DNA of 8,441 bases, from assembly GCA_913054565.1 (NCBI GenBank), contig CAJXHW010000068.1:1-8441 (forward strand), read 5' to 3'. Origin of the DNA: an uncultured Kordia sp. (GTDB lineage Bacteria > Bacteroidota > Bacteroidia > Flavobacteriales > Flavobacteriaceae). This document shows positions 1 through 6,580 of this stretch, one piece after another; the stretch's first letter is position 1; each line of letters opens with the position of its first letter. Below the pieces are notes generated by a model. The model did not search any database and was not told where the DNA came from. It saw only the letters and a list, made by a program, of their open reading frames with translations. The position numbers and the translations under genes are program-made.

Positions 1-1214
1 CAATTTTTAGAGATCATATAACCTTTAGGGATGGTAATAGAGTTTTTAGGGGCTACAAAATTATAATAAGTAATATCTTTAGTATATGGTTTTTGTCTGT
101 TGTAAAACAAGCGTTTTCCTGAAGTCACTTTGCTGTTAATATAATTCCCTTCATACCCTTTAAATTTTAAAGTAGTAGTTTTAGTGGAATCTATTTTCCA
201 ATCTAAAACATAAGTGTTAGCTTGATTATATAATTTAAATTGTTGTTGTCTTAACTCTTTAATGTTTTTATAATCGTTATCAATTAAAGTTAACATGGAA
301 TGCATTAATAGATAGGTTTGTTCAACACGCTGTTTATATGGCTTTAACATATGTGTTTCTACCATCATTCCTAAAGTGTTAAATAAAGTTGTGTAACCAG
401 TTGAATATCTTGGGTAATCCATAAATTGTGACCAGCCAGACTCAGGAGTTGAGCCCCAAATATTCACATACGGTGTAATAGGGGTGTTTTTAGACTGTAA
501 ATCGTTTTCTAAATTAGGCATTAATTGTTGATGTAAGTAATCACCTAAAGGTCCACCGAGTTTGTTATGTTGCGTAAATAAATGCGTTAAGGTGTATTGA
601 TAATCTGCTCCATTGCTGACGTGATTGTCTATAAATACATCTGGATTTACACTATGGAAAATTTTAGCAAATGTTTCAGTATTTTTTGTGTCTGATTTTA
701 TAAAATCTCTATTCAAATCAAAATTTCTTGCATTGCCTCTAAATCCATATGTTTTTGGTCCATTTTGATTGGTTCTTGTTGTGGAATTTCTATTTAAACA
801 TCCGCCAATGTTATATATAGGTATTGTTGTTAATGTTGTGTTTTTTGGCGCAGAAATTTTACCAAGAGCCAAATCTCTAAACAATAACATGGTAGCATCA
901 ATCCCGTCAGATTCACCAGGGTGTATGCCATTGTTAATTAGTAGTTTTGCGTTTGAATTGTTGTTAAAGTCACCTGTGGAGTTGTACCATATTAAATGAA
1001 GAGGTTCTCCTGAGTCGGTTTCTCCAATTGTTTCTAGTTTAATTTCTGAAAAAATATTTGCTAAATTTTCATAGTAAGCAATAATTTCATGGTATGTTGG
1101 TGTTTCTTTACCATGTGATATTTCAAATACGGTTTCAAAGTTTTTATTTGAATGGGTGTTCTTACATGAAGATAAAAACATGAATGGAATAATAACAAAA
1201 ATCAGTTTTTTCAT
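1..1214 (-). CDS. M14-family zinc carboxypeptidase-like lipoprotein (3' end off window)
   Basis: The minus strand reads open from an ATG at 1214 to the left edge (404 codons, no stop), so the C-terminus is missing. The N-terminus is a lipoprotein signal: a K-K start, a hydrophobic stretch, then the lipobox LSSC with Cys17, so the mature protein is probably lipid-anchored in the envelope. The M14 metallocarboxypeptidase signature is readable: H98-P-G-E101 (first two zinc ligands), N168-R169 inside RNFDLNRDF (substrate carboxylate binding), H198 in IDNHV (third zinc ligand) and E286 in MMVETH (candidate general base). From the family I infer a zinc exopeptidase acting on peptides outside the cytoplasm; the substrate is unknown. 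About 100 residues follow the catalytic Glu, suggesting a C-terminal beta-rich extension. It is transcribed divergently from the SulP transporter, 180 bases away, with no strong ribosome-binding site. Confidence 0.9.
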   Translation of the reverse strand, partial: MKKLIFVIIPFMFLSSCKNTHSNKNFETVFEISHGKETPTYHEIIAYYENLANIFSEIKLETIGETDSGEPLHLIWYNSTGDFNNNSNAKLLINNGIHPGESDGIDATMLLFRDLALGKISAPKNTTLTTIPIYNIGGCLNRNSTTRTNQNGPKTYGFRGNARNFDLNRDFIKSDTKNTETFAKIFHSVNPDVFIDNHVSNGADYQYTLTHLFTQHNKLGGPLGDYLHQQLMPNLENDLQSKNTPITPYVNIWGSTPESGWSQFMDYPRYSTGYTTLFNTLGMMVETHMLKPYKQRVEQTYLLMHSMLTLIDNDYKNIKELRQQQFKLYNQANTYVLDWKIDSTKTTTLKFKGYEGNYINSKVTSGKRLFYNRQKPYTKDITYYNFVAPKNSITIPKGYMISKN

Positions 1215-1241
1215 ATAGCAAGTTACTTGTAAAATGTGGTG

Positions 1242-1263
1242 TTAGTTTTTTAATAAAAACTAA
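1242..1263. repeat. Inverted repeat in the leader of the peptidase gene
   Basis: TTAGTTTTT (1242-1250) and AAAAACTAA (1255-1263) are perfect 9-base arms around a TAAT centre. A further AACTAAAAAAC motif lies just beyond, at about 1269-1279. It sits about 28 bases upstream of the peptidase start. It could be an operator or an mRNA hairpin, but simple A/T runs in AT-rich DNA make chance symmetry likely. Confidence 0.3.
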
Positions 1264-1299
1264 AATTAACTAAAAAACTGAATCAATATGAGAATAGGG

Positions 1300-1329
1300 T
1301 TGTTTAGTTTGTAAATAACACTATTTTTG
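1300..1329 (+). promoter_or_regulatory. Bacteroidota-type promoter for the SulP gene
   Basis: TTG at 1300-1302 and TATTTTTG at 1322-1329 are separated by 19 bases. This matches the Bacteroidota primary sigma factor pattern (TTG near -33, TAnnTTTG near -7). Transcription would begin around 1334-1337, giving a leader of about 60 bases before the ATG at 1395. Confidence 0.65.
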
Positions 1330-1394
1330 CACGCTTAAATTAAACGGGTTAACGTAAAGTTAATTGATTGAAAATCAAAAGATTTTAAAAAAAC

Positions 1395-3029
1395 ATGAAT
1401 GCATTAATTCAGAAACATACAGAAAACGCTAAAAATGATATTTTGGCAGGAATGACGGTGTCTTTAGCAATGATACCAGAAGTTGTTGCTTTTGCCTTTG
1501 TAGCACAAATTAATCCGTTAATGGCATTGTCTGGTGCATTTATGATTGGGTTAATTACGGCTGTTTTTGGTGGTCGTCCAGGGTTAATTTCTGGAGCTGC
1601 GGGAGCTGTAGCAGTAATTTTTGTATCGATGATTGCAGAAGGTCATACCAAAGGAATGTTGTTTGATCAGCCAGTTGAAAATATGGGGATATTTTATTTG
1701 ATGGCTTGTGTAATTTTAATGGGAGTTATTCAGATACTAGCCGGTGTATTTAAGTTAGGAAAATTTGTAAGATTAATACCTCATTCAGTTATGATGGGGT
1801 TTGTTAACGGATTATCTATAGTAATTTTTTGGGCTCAAGTAAAAATGTTTACTCATAAAAAATTAGAAGTGTCTGCTTCTGGCGTAAAAGGATATGTCAA
1901 TGAATATATGCGTGGTACAGAGTTGTATACAATGATTGGTTTAGTGGCGTTAACAATGCTAATTATCTGGTTTTTGCCAAAAATAACAAAAAAAATACCA
2001 GCGGCTTTAACGGCAATATTAATTACAACATTAATAGTGGTATTTACAGGGTTAGATGTTAGCACAGTGGGCTCATATATTATTGAAGGTGGAGGAACAG
2101 GTTTAAAAGGGGAGTTTCCAACACCAAACATGGAGTTATGGCAAAACCTACCAATAAACTTAGATACATTAACATTTATTTTGCCATTTGCTTTTTTGGC
2201 TGCTTCTGTAGGTTTAATTGAAACTTTGATGACAATGAATTTGGTAGACGAATTAACTGAAACAAGAGGAAAAGGGAATCGTGAATGTGTTGCGCAAGGT
2301 GCTGGAAATATAGTAAGTGGTCTATTTGGAGGAACTGGAGGTTGTGGAATGATAGGGCAAACAGTTATTAATATTAACAGTGGTGGTCGCGGACGTTTAT
2401 CAGGAATAATGATGGCTGTAACCTTGTTGTCATTTATTTTGTTTGCAGATAAATATATAGAGATGGTACCTATTGCTGCGCTGGTTGGAGTAATGTTTAT
2501 GATGGTTATAGAAACATTTGCATGGTCTAGTTTTAGAATTTTAAAGAAAATACCAAAATCAGATGCAGCCGTGTTAATTATTGTGTCTGCAGTAACTGTT
2601 GTTTATGATTTAGCAATTGCAGTTTTTGTTGGGGTTATCATTTCTGCCTTGGTATTTGCATGGGAAAATGCTAAGAAAATTAGAGCACGTAAACGTTTTA
2701 AGGACGACGGCACTAAAGTGTATGAAATATTTGGGCCTTTATTTTTTGGAAGTATTCAGGCATTTAATAGCAAGTTTGATATCAAAAATGACCCAGAAAA
2801 TGTTGAGATTGATTTCTTAGAATCTCGTGTGTCTGACCATTCTGCTTTAGAGGCATTGTTTAATTTGATTGAGAAGTATGAGAAAGCAGGAAAACAAGTG
2901 AAATTAAAACACTTGTCTGAAGATTGTAAAAACTTAATGGTAAAAGCCTCACCTAAATTGATGAGTGCTATTGTGGAAGATATTGATGACCCGCGTTATC
3001 ATGTTATGGCAAATGGTGATTTTATATAA
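1395..3029 (+). CDS. SulP-family inorganic anion transporter with C-terminal STAS domain
   Basis: This is a full-length 544-residue SulP (SLC26-like) permease of the inner membrane. About the first 425 residues are hydrophobic, with repeated membrane segments. They carry family hallmarks: NDILAGMTVSLAMIPE at 14-29, the GGRPGLISGAAGA loop at 59-71, SVGLIETLMT at 271-280 near the anion site, and the GGTGGCGMIGQ region at 312-322. A compact cytoplasmic STAS domain follows (about 440-544), including D481-H-S-A-L-E, the usual position of the STAS phosphorylation loop. The sequence style is closest to the BicA/YbaR branch, so bicarbonate, sulfate or another small anion is possible; the substrate cannot be fixed from sequence alone. 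It stands alone, with its own promoter and a strong terminator. The ATG at 1395 is preceded by an A-rich tract rather than a Shine-Dalgarno sequence. Confidence 0.93.
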   Translation: MNALIQKHTENAKNDILAGMTVSLAMIPEVVAFAFVAQINPLMALSGAFMIGLITAVFGGRPGLISGAAGAVAVIFVSMIAEGHTKGMLFDQPVENMGIFYLMACVILMGVIQILAGVFKLGKFVRLIPHSVMMGFVNGLSIVIFWAQVKMFTHKKLEVSASGVKGYVNEYMRGTELYTMIGLVALTMLIIWFLPKITKKIPAALTAILITTLIVVFTGLDVSTVGSYIIEGGGTGLKGEFPTPNMELWQNLPINLDTLTFILPFAFLAASVGLIETLMTMNLVDELTETRGKGNRECVAQGAGNIVSGLFGGTGGCGMIGQTVININSGGRGRLSGIMMAVTLLSFILFADKYIEMVPIAALVGVMFMMVIETFAWSSFRILKKIPKSDAAVLIIVSAVTVVYDLAIAVFVGVIISALVFAWENAKKIRARKRFKDDGTKVYEIFGPLFFGSIQAFNSKFDIKNDPENVEIDFLESRVSDHSALEALFNLIEKYEKAGKQVKLKHLSEDCKNLMVKASPKLMSAIVEDIDDPRYHVMANGDFI

Positions 3030-3050
3030 TTAATAGCGTTAGAATGGTCT

Positions 3051-3094
3051 AAAAAAAGCCTCGATGACTACTAAATGTCATTGAGGCTTTTTTT
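3051..3094. terminator. Bidirectional intrinsic terminator
   Basis: The arms GCCTCGATGAC (3058-3068) and GTCATTGAGGC (3077-3087) form an 11-bp stem with one G-T pair and an 8-base loop. Seven A flank it on the left (3051-3057) and seven T on the right (3088-3094), so it can end transcription from both strands. It lies 21 bases after the SulP stop codon. On the minus strand it lies directly after the final stop of the GNAT remnant, so it could also terminate the ddl-coaD transcript. Confidence 0.9.
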
Positions 3095-3253
3095 CTATGT
3101 AAACTTTAATAATGACAATTGCCAGTATCCTACATCAACCTATTGATTAAATTTGTACCCTACGTTTTTAAAATGGGCAACTTTTTTGAAACCCATTTTT
3201 TTATGTAGTCAAACGCTTTACGGCTTATATAATGAAATGCCACTAATCACTTT
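3095..3253 (-). pseudogene. Remnant of a PAT-like GNAT acetyltransferase (C-terminal part)
   Basis: One minus-strand frame reads as the C-terminal third of a phosphinothricin N-acetyltransferase-like GNAT protein. The order is KVISGISL, then SV-stop-LHKKMGFKKVAHF, then KNVGYKFNQ-stop-VDVGYWQLSLL, and a terminal stop at 3095-3097. Intact relatives have a similar run of the type VIAGISLPN..SVKLHEKMGF..VGYKFG.W.DVGYWQL, which I recall from the family. Three in-frame stops interrupt it: TAA at 3218-3220, TGA at 3209-3211 (where R or K is usual) and TAG at 3140-3142 (where W is usual, one base from TGG). No frameshift is needed over 53 codons. The N-terminal part and the acetyl-CoA binding motif are absent; upstream of about 3254 the resemblance fades before coaD ends at 3290. 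It is probably an untranslated relic. Confidence 0.8.
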
Positions 3254-3289
3254 TTAGTAATAAAATTTAAGTTGAAATTAGTGTTTTCT

Positions 3290-3748
3290 TCAATGTTTTA
3301 CTCTCACATTTTCAGGAACTAAAATGGTATAGTCGCCGCCGTTACGTAATACATCACGAACAATACTTGAGCTTATAAAAGATGTTTCGGCACTAGTTAA
3401 TAAAAATAAGGTGTCAATACCAGATAATTTTCTATTTGTAATTGCAATTGCTTTTTCAAACTCAAAATCTGCAGGATTCCTTAAGCCTCGTAACATGTAA
3501 TCAGCATTAATGTCTTTACAATAATCTATGGTTAAGCCAGAGTAGGTACTCACAGTAATTTTTGGTTCGTCTTTAAAAGTGTCTTTTATAAACTGAACAC
3601 GTTCTTCTAAAGTGAACATGTATTTTTTGGCATCGTTTATACCAATGGCAATAATAATTTCATCAAAAAGCGGTACTGCTCTTGAAATAATATCTTGATG
3701 ACCTAAAGTAATAGGGTCAAAGGATCCTGGGAAAACTGCTTTTTTCAT
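3290..3748 (-). CDS. coaD: Phosphopantetheine adenylyltransferase
   Basis: CoaD transfers AMP from ATP to 4'-phosphopantetheine, giving dephospho-CoA. This is the penultimate step of coenzyme A synthesis, in the cytosol. The 152-residue length fits the family (about 160). The nucleotidyltransferase signature is complete: PGSFDPITLGH at 7-17, with the T14-x-G-H17 ATP-binding motif. RGLRN is at 87-91 and ISSSIVR at 125-131, the other nucleotide-contacting segments. The ATG at 3748 starts directly at MKKAVFPGSFDP, as expected, with a weak AGGAAG upstream. The gene follows ddl by 22 bases on the same strand, so the two are probably co-transcribed. Downstream, transcription would run through the GNAT remnant to the bidirectional terminator at 3051-3094. 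Confidence 0.97.
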   Translation of the reverse strand: MKKAVFPGSFDPITLGHQDIISRAVPLFDEIIIAIGINDAKKYMFTLEERVQFIKDTFKDEPKITVSTYSGLTIDYCKDINADYMLRGLRNPADFEFEKAIAITNRKLSGIDTLFLLTSAETSFISSSIVRDVLRNGGDYTILVPENVRVKH

Positions 3749-3770
3749 GTGTTATGTTCTTCCTTTAAAA

Positions 3771-4748
3771 TTACAACTTTTTATTCAGAGCCTCATGTAT
3801 GGCATTCATAAATAAATCGGTTAATGAAATACCTGCTGCTTTGGCTTGTTGCGGTAAAATACTTTCTTCAGATAAGCCAGGGTTTGTATTAATTTCTATA
3901 AAGTGAGGGGTGTTGTTGTGAAAAATAAATTCAGCTCTTGAAAAACCTGTCATGTCAAGTAGTTCATATATATGTTTTGCTAGTTTACTTACTTCTTTAG
4001 TTTGTGCATCGGAAATTCGTGCAGGAGTAATTTCTTGAGATAAACCTTCGTATTTTGCCTTGTAGTCAAAAAAGTCAGTTTCTGAAACAATTTCCGTAAT
4101 TGGTAAAACGGTAATTTCTCCTTTGAATGTAATCACACCAACAGAAACTTCAATACCGTCTAAAAAAGATTCAATTAAAACTTGAGAGTCTTCTTTTAAA
4201 GCATTAGTGATTGCATTAGGAATATCTTCGGTGTTATATACTTTAGACACGCCAAAGCTAGAGCCAGCTCTATTTGCCTTTACAAAACACGGTAGCCCAA
4301 CTTTTTCTGCAATGGCTTTACTGTCAATAGTATCGCCTCTATCATAAAACACTGAAGTTGCTATTGGAATATTGTACGGGCGCAACACAGATAATAAATC
4401 TCGTTTATTAAAGGTTAGGGCAGCTTGATACATACCGCAGCTTGTTTGTGGTATGTTTAATAATGCAAAGTAAGCCTGCATATAACCATCTTCACCTGGG
4501 GTTCCGTGAACAGTATTAAAAACACAATCAAATGAAATTTTTGCGGTGTTAACAGTTACAGAAAAATCAGCCTTATCAATAGGATATTCATTGTTGTTAT
4601 CATCAACATAAACCCATTTGTTTTTTAAAAGATGAACTCTGTAGGCATTACAGTGTTCTTTTATGGCGTTATAAACTACGTTACCGGATTTTAAAGAGAT
4701 TTGATATTCGCTAGAATATCCGCCCATCAATACTGCAATTGTGTTCAT
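3771..4748 (-). CDS. ddl: D-alanine--D-alanine ligase
   Basis: Ddl joins two D-alanines using ATP to make the dipeptide that caps peptidoglycan precursors; it is cytosolic and essential in most walled bacteria. The 325 residues show the ATP-grasp layout. The N-terminal MGGYSSEYQISLKSG at 8-22 includes E14, which matches the substrate-amine-binding Glu. HGTPGEDG is at 81-88. KANRAGSSFGVSKV at 157-170 is in the ATP-binding domain. FFDYKAKY at 226-233 has the Tyr (Y229) typical of D-Ala-D-Ala rather than D-Ala-D-Lac ligases. EINTNPGLSEES at 285-296 has the Mg-binding E285 and N287. RAE (271-273) replaces the more usual R-x-D, with Glu as a plausible metal ligand. It is the first gene of a ddl-coaD unit and is divergent from the PASTA gene. 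Confidence 0.96.
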   Translation of the reverse strand: MNTIAVLMGGYSSEYQISLKSGNVVYNAIKEHCNAYRVHLLKNKWVYVDDNNNEYPIDKADFSVTVNTAKISFDCVFNTVHGTPGEDGYMQAYFALLNIPQTSCGMYQAALTFNKRDLLSVLRPYNIPIATSVFYDRGDTIDSKAIAEKVGLPCFVKANRAGSSFGVSKVYNTEDIPNAITNALKEDSQVLIESFLDGIEVSVGVITFKGEITVLPITEIVSETDFFDYKAKYEGLSQEITPARISDAQTKEVSKLAKHIYELLDMTGFSRAEFIFHNNTPHFIEINTNPGLSEESILPQQAKAAGISLTDLFMNAIHEALNKKL

Positions 4749-4776
4749 TTTTTGTTAATAGTTGAATTAAAAATGT

Positions 4777-4793
4777 CATTATGAACCATAATG
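4777..4793. promoter_or_regulatory. Perfect 7+3+7 inverted repeat in the ddl leader
   Basis: CATTATG (4777-4783) and CATAATG (4787-4793) are exact reverse complements around AAC. The repeat begins 8 bases downstream of the candidate ddl -7 element on the minus strand, about where the ddl transcript would start. A repressor operator or a short 5' hairpin would both fit. No regulator is encoded nearby, so this is inference from symmetry and position only. Confidence 0.4.
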
Positions 4794-4795
4794 TG

Positions 4796-4803
4796 TGTTA
4801 ACA
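4796..4803. promoter_or_regulatory. TGTTAACA palindrome between the divergent promoters
   Basis: TGTTAACA is a perfect 8-base palindrome that overlaps the end of the ddl -7 element by two bases. It lies where the -33 region of the PASTA promoter should be. It could be a binding half-site, but such short AT-rich palindromes are common by chance. Confidence 0.2.
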
Positions 4804-4809
4804 AAAATA
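4802..4809 (-). promoter_or_regulatory. -7 element for ddl-coaD
   Basis: Read on the minus strand this is TATTTTTG, an exact match to the Bacteroidota TAnnTTTG -7 element. It would place the ddl transcript start near 4795-4798 and leave a leader of about 50 bases. No clear TTG is seen about 19 bases upstream (the sequence there is TTTAG), so the -33 element is weak or degenerate. Confidence 0.5.
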
Positions 4810-4816
4810 CTATTAT

Positions 4817-4824
4817 TATATTTG
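4817..4824 (+). promoter_or_regulatory. -7 element for the PASTA-rluD operon
   Basis: TATATTTG matches TAnnTTTG exactly and lies 17 bases before the ATG at 4842, predicting a very short leader of roughly 10 to 13 bases. The -33 position shows TGTG rather than TTG. The two divergent -7 elements are only seven bases apart, so polymerases probably compete for this site. Confidence 0.5.
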
Positions 4825-4841
4825 TCCTCTAAATAAAAAGT

Positions 4842-5447
4842 ATGGGTCTTTTAAAATTTATTTTCAGTAAAACATTTCTAATTCAAATAGGATTGGCAAT
4901 CGTTGCTTTTGGAGTTATTTTATTTGCATTTTCACGATGGATGGCAAGCACAACAAATCATGATGAGTTTAAAGAAGTGCCTAATTTAGAAGGGAAGAAG
5001 TTAGATATAACAAAAAGCTTATTAGAAGAAAGAGATTTGGTTTTAGGAGATGTTGAGTATAAAGATTATGATCCTAAATATCCAAAAGAAGCTATTGTTG
5101 AGCAAAATCCAATTGCAGGGGCAAAAGTAAAATCTGGAAGAAAAATATATGTAAGTGTTAATAAATCAGAATACCGATTGGTAAGAATTCCAAATTTAAA
5201 AGATAAAACCCAACGTCAAGCAGAAAGTACGCTAAAGGCAATTGGATTCAAAATTGGGAAAATAACATACAAACCACACTTTGCAAAAGATGCTGTTATG
5301 GGGTTATTGCATAAAGGAAAGACTATTAACGAGAATGATAAATTGCCATACACTTCTGTAATAGATTTAGTGTTAGGTGATGGTGAGTTGAACTACGGAG
5401 AAAAAGGAGCAACAACTACTGAGGAAACATCTCAGGTTGCACAATAG
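4842..5447 (+). CDS. Single-pass membrane protein with two PASTA domains
   Basis: The 201-residue protein starts with a short cytoplasmic tail and one membrane helix (about 13-33), ending in RWMASTT. Two PASTA domains follow, presumably in the periplasm. The first spans about 42-108 (VPNLEGKKLDITKSLLEERDL, then IVEQNPIAGAKVKSGRKIYVSVN). The second spans about 114-178 (IPNLKDKTQRQAESTLKAIGF, then GKTINENDKLPYTSVIDLVLG). A low-complexity T/E/Q-rich tail ends it. PASTA domains in Ser/Thr kinases and penicillin-binding proteins bind or sense peptidoglycan fragments, but no kinase or transpeptidase domain is present. It is two bases upstream of the rluD-like gene and divergent from ddl, a neighbourhood I know to be common in Flavobacteriaceae. 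A cell-wall link is inference; no ligand is known. Confidence 0.88.
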   Translation: MGLLKFIFSKTFLIQIGLAIVAFGVILFAFSRWMASTTNHDEFKEVPNLEGKKLDITKSLLEERDLVLGDVEYKDYDPKYPKEAIVEQNPIAGAKVKSGRKIYVSVNKSEYRLVRIPNLKDKTQRQAESTLKAIGFKIGKITYKPHFAKDAVMGLLHKGKTINENDKLPYTSVIDLVLGDGELNYGEKGATTTEETSQVAQ

Positions 5448-5449
5448 AT

Positions 5450-6487
5450 ATGACAGAGAATACAGAACAAACAGGGCCTGAAAACAAGGACTTATATGAG
5501 CATCATAAGTTTACAGCAACGGCAGGACAAGAACCATTACGTGTCGATAAATTTTTAATGAATTTCATTGAAAACGCCACACGTAATAAAATTCAACAAG
5601 CAGCAAAAGATGGAAACATTTTTGTTAATGAAAAGGTCGTCAAGTCTAATTATAAAGTAAAAGGAAATGATGTGGTTAAAGTGCTTTTTGAGCACCCGCC
5701 TTATGAAAATTTATTGGTAGGAGAGGATATTCCTTTAGATATTGTTTATGAAGATGATGATTTATTAGTGGTTAATAAACCGGCAGGAATGGTTGTGCAT
5801 CCTGGGCACGGAAATTATTCAGGAACTCTAATAAACGCTTTGATTCATCATATTGATAATTTACCAACAAACTCCGATGATAGACCAGGTTTGGTGCATA
5901 GAATAGATAAAGATACTAGTGGATTGCTGGTAGTGGCTAAAACAGAACAAGCCATGACACATTTGGCAAAGCAGTTTTTTGACAAAACTTCAGAACGTAA
6001 GTATCATGCTTTGGTTTGGGGGCATGTAAATGACGATGAGGGAACTATAGAAGGAAATATTGGTAGACATCATACCAACAGATTACAAAATACCGTATAT
6101 ACTGATGATGAGGCTGAATATGGAAAGCCAGCCGTGACGCATTATAAAGTTTTAGAGCGTTTTGGTTATGTGACTTTGGTAGAGTGTGAATTAGAGACAG
6201 GTAGAACTCATCAAATTCGTGTGCATATGAAACATATTGGACACACCTTGTTTAATGATTCTCGTTATGGAGGAGAACGTATTTTAAAAGGAACAACATT
6301 TACAAAATATAAACAGTTTGTAGATAATTGTTTTAAAATATTACCTCGCCAGGCACTACATGCTAAAACCTTAGGGTTTATTCATCCTACTACGGGTGAG
6401 AAAATGAGTTTTACTTCTGAAACTCCTAAAGATATGCTAGACTGTTTTGATAAGTGGCGCGCTTATGCTAAGCATAGAGATTTATAA
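5450..6487 (+). CDS. rluD: RluD-type 23S rRNA pseudouridine synthase
   Basis: This is a cytosolic enzyme of the RluA family, isomerising uridines to pseudouridine, most likely in 23S rRNA. Residues 29-80 form an S4 RNA-binding domain (PLRVDKFLMNFI and the GNIFVN segment). The catalytic domain follows, with VVNKPAGMVVHPGHG at 107-121, the catalytic motif HRIDKDTSG at 150-158 (Asp153 as nucleophile), GRTHQIRVH at 251-259 and RQALHAKTLGFIHP at 300-313. At 345 residues with an S4 domain it resembles RluD (E. coli 326) more than RluA or RluC; the exact target uridines cannot be read from sequence. The ATG lies two bases after the PASTA stop codon, so the two are almost certainly co-transcribed and perhaps translationally coupled. 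A terminator follows at 6510. Confidence 0.93.
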   Translation: MTENTEQTGPENKDLYEHHKFTATAGQEPLRVDKFLMNFIENATRNKIQQAAKDGNIFVNEKVVKSNYKVKGNDVVKVLFEHPPYENLLVGEDIPLDIVYEDDDLLVVNKPAGMVVHPGHGNYSGTLINALIHHIDNLPTNSDDRPGLVHRIDKDTSGLLVVAKTEQAMTHLAKQFFDKTSERKYHALVWGHVNDDEGTIEGNIGRHHTNRLQNTVYTDDEAEYGKPAVTHYKVLERFGYVTLVECELETGRTHQIRVHMKHIGHTLFNDSRYGGERILKGTTFTKYKQFVDNCFKILPRQALHAKTLGFIHPTTGEKMSFTSETPKDMLDCFDKWRAYAKHRDL

Positions 6488-6509
6488 AATATGATTATAC
6501 CGTTATAAG

Positions 6510-6539
6510 AAAAAGATACTGTGAAAGGTATCTTTTTTT
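6510..6539 (+). terminator. Intrinsic terminator of the PASTA-rluD operon
   Basis: AAAAAGATAC (6510-6519) pairs with GTATCTTTTT (6528-6537) around an 8-base loop, followed by a T run to 6539. It lies 22 bases after the rluD stop. The left A-run would also let it work in the opposite direction. Its position rules out the longer reading of the next gene from GTG at 6521, which lies in the hairpin loop. Confidence 0.85.
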
Positions 6540-6552
6540 GTTTTTGCTTTAG

Positions 6553-6560
6553 TAACTTTG
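6553..6560 (+). promoter_or_regulatory. -7 element for yaaA-sirtuin operon
   Basis: TAACTTTG matches the TAnnTTTG element and sits 20 bases before the chosen yaaA start at 6581. TTG triplets occur at 6538-6540 and 6544-6546, but closer than the usual spacing of about 19, so the -33 element is uncertain. Placement just after the upstream terminator supports a separate transcription unit. Confidence 0.45.
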
Positions 6561-6580
6561 AATATCCTAAACCGATTATA

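Noticed and set aside
769..999. Plus-strand open frame of 76 codons
   Set aside because: It lies antisense inside the M14 peptidase gene, which has all its catalytic motifs. The translation shows no domain character.
1249..1285. Possible minus-strand promoter for the peptidase (TTG, 15 bases, TAATTTTA)
   Set aside because: The -7 element has one mismatch, the spacing is short, and the AT-rich context gives many equal alternatives, so I could not place this promoter with confidence.
1853..2131. Minus-strand open frame of 92 codons
   Set aside because: It is a shadow of the SulP membrane domain on the opposite strand, with no recognisable motif.
2617..2820. Plus-strand open frame of 67 codons
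   Set aside because: It is an out-of-frame reading within the SulP gene, which continues through into its STAS domain.
3170..3202. AAAATGGG/CCCATTTT stem followed by a T run, looking like a second terminator
   Set aside because: It falls inside the GNAT remnant, where the same bases encode KKMGFKKVAHFK. The loop is 14 bases with an imperfect interior, and a far better terminator lies at 3051-3094.
3241..3283. CACTAAT/ATTAGTG inverted repeat downstream of coaD
   Set aside because: The 7-bp arms flank a 29-base loop with no T run on the coaD strand, and part of it is GNAT remnant sequence.
6521..6580. GTG start giving yaaA 20 extra residues
   Set aside because: The GTG sits in the loop of the rluD terminator and upstream of the likely promoter, and family members begin at MxIxISPAK.
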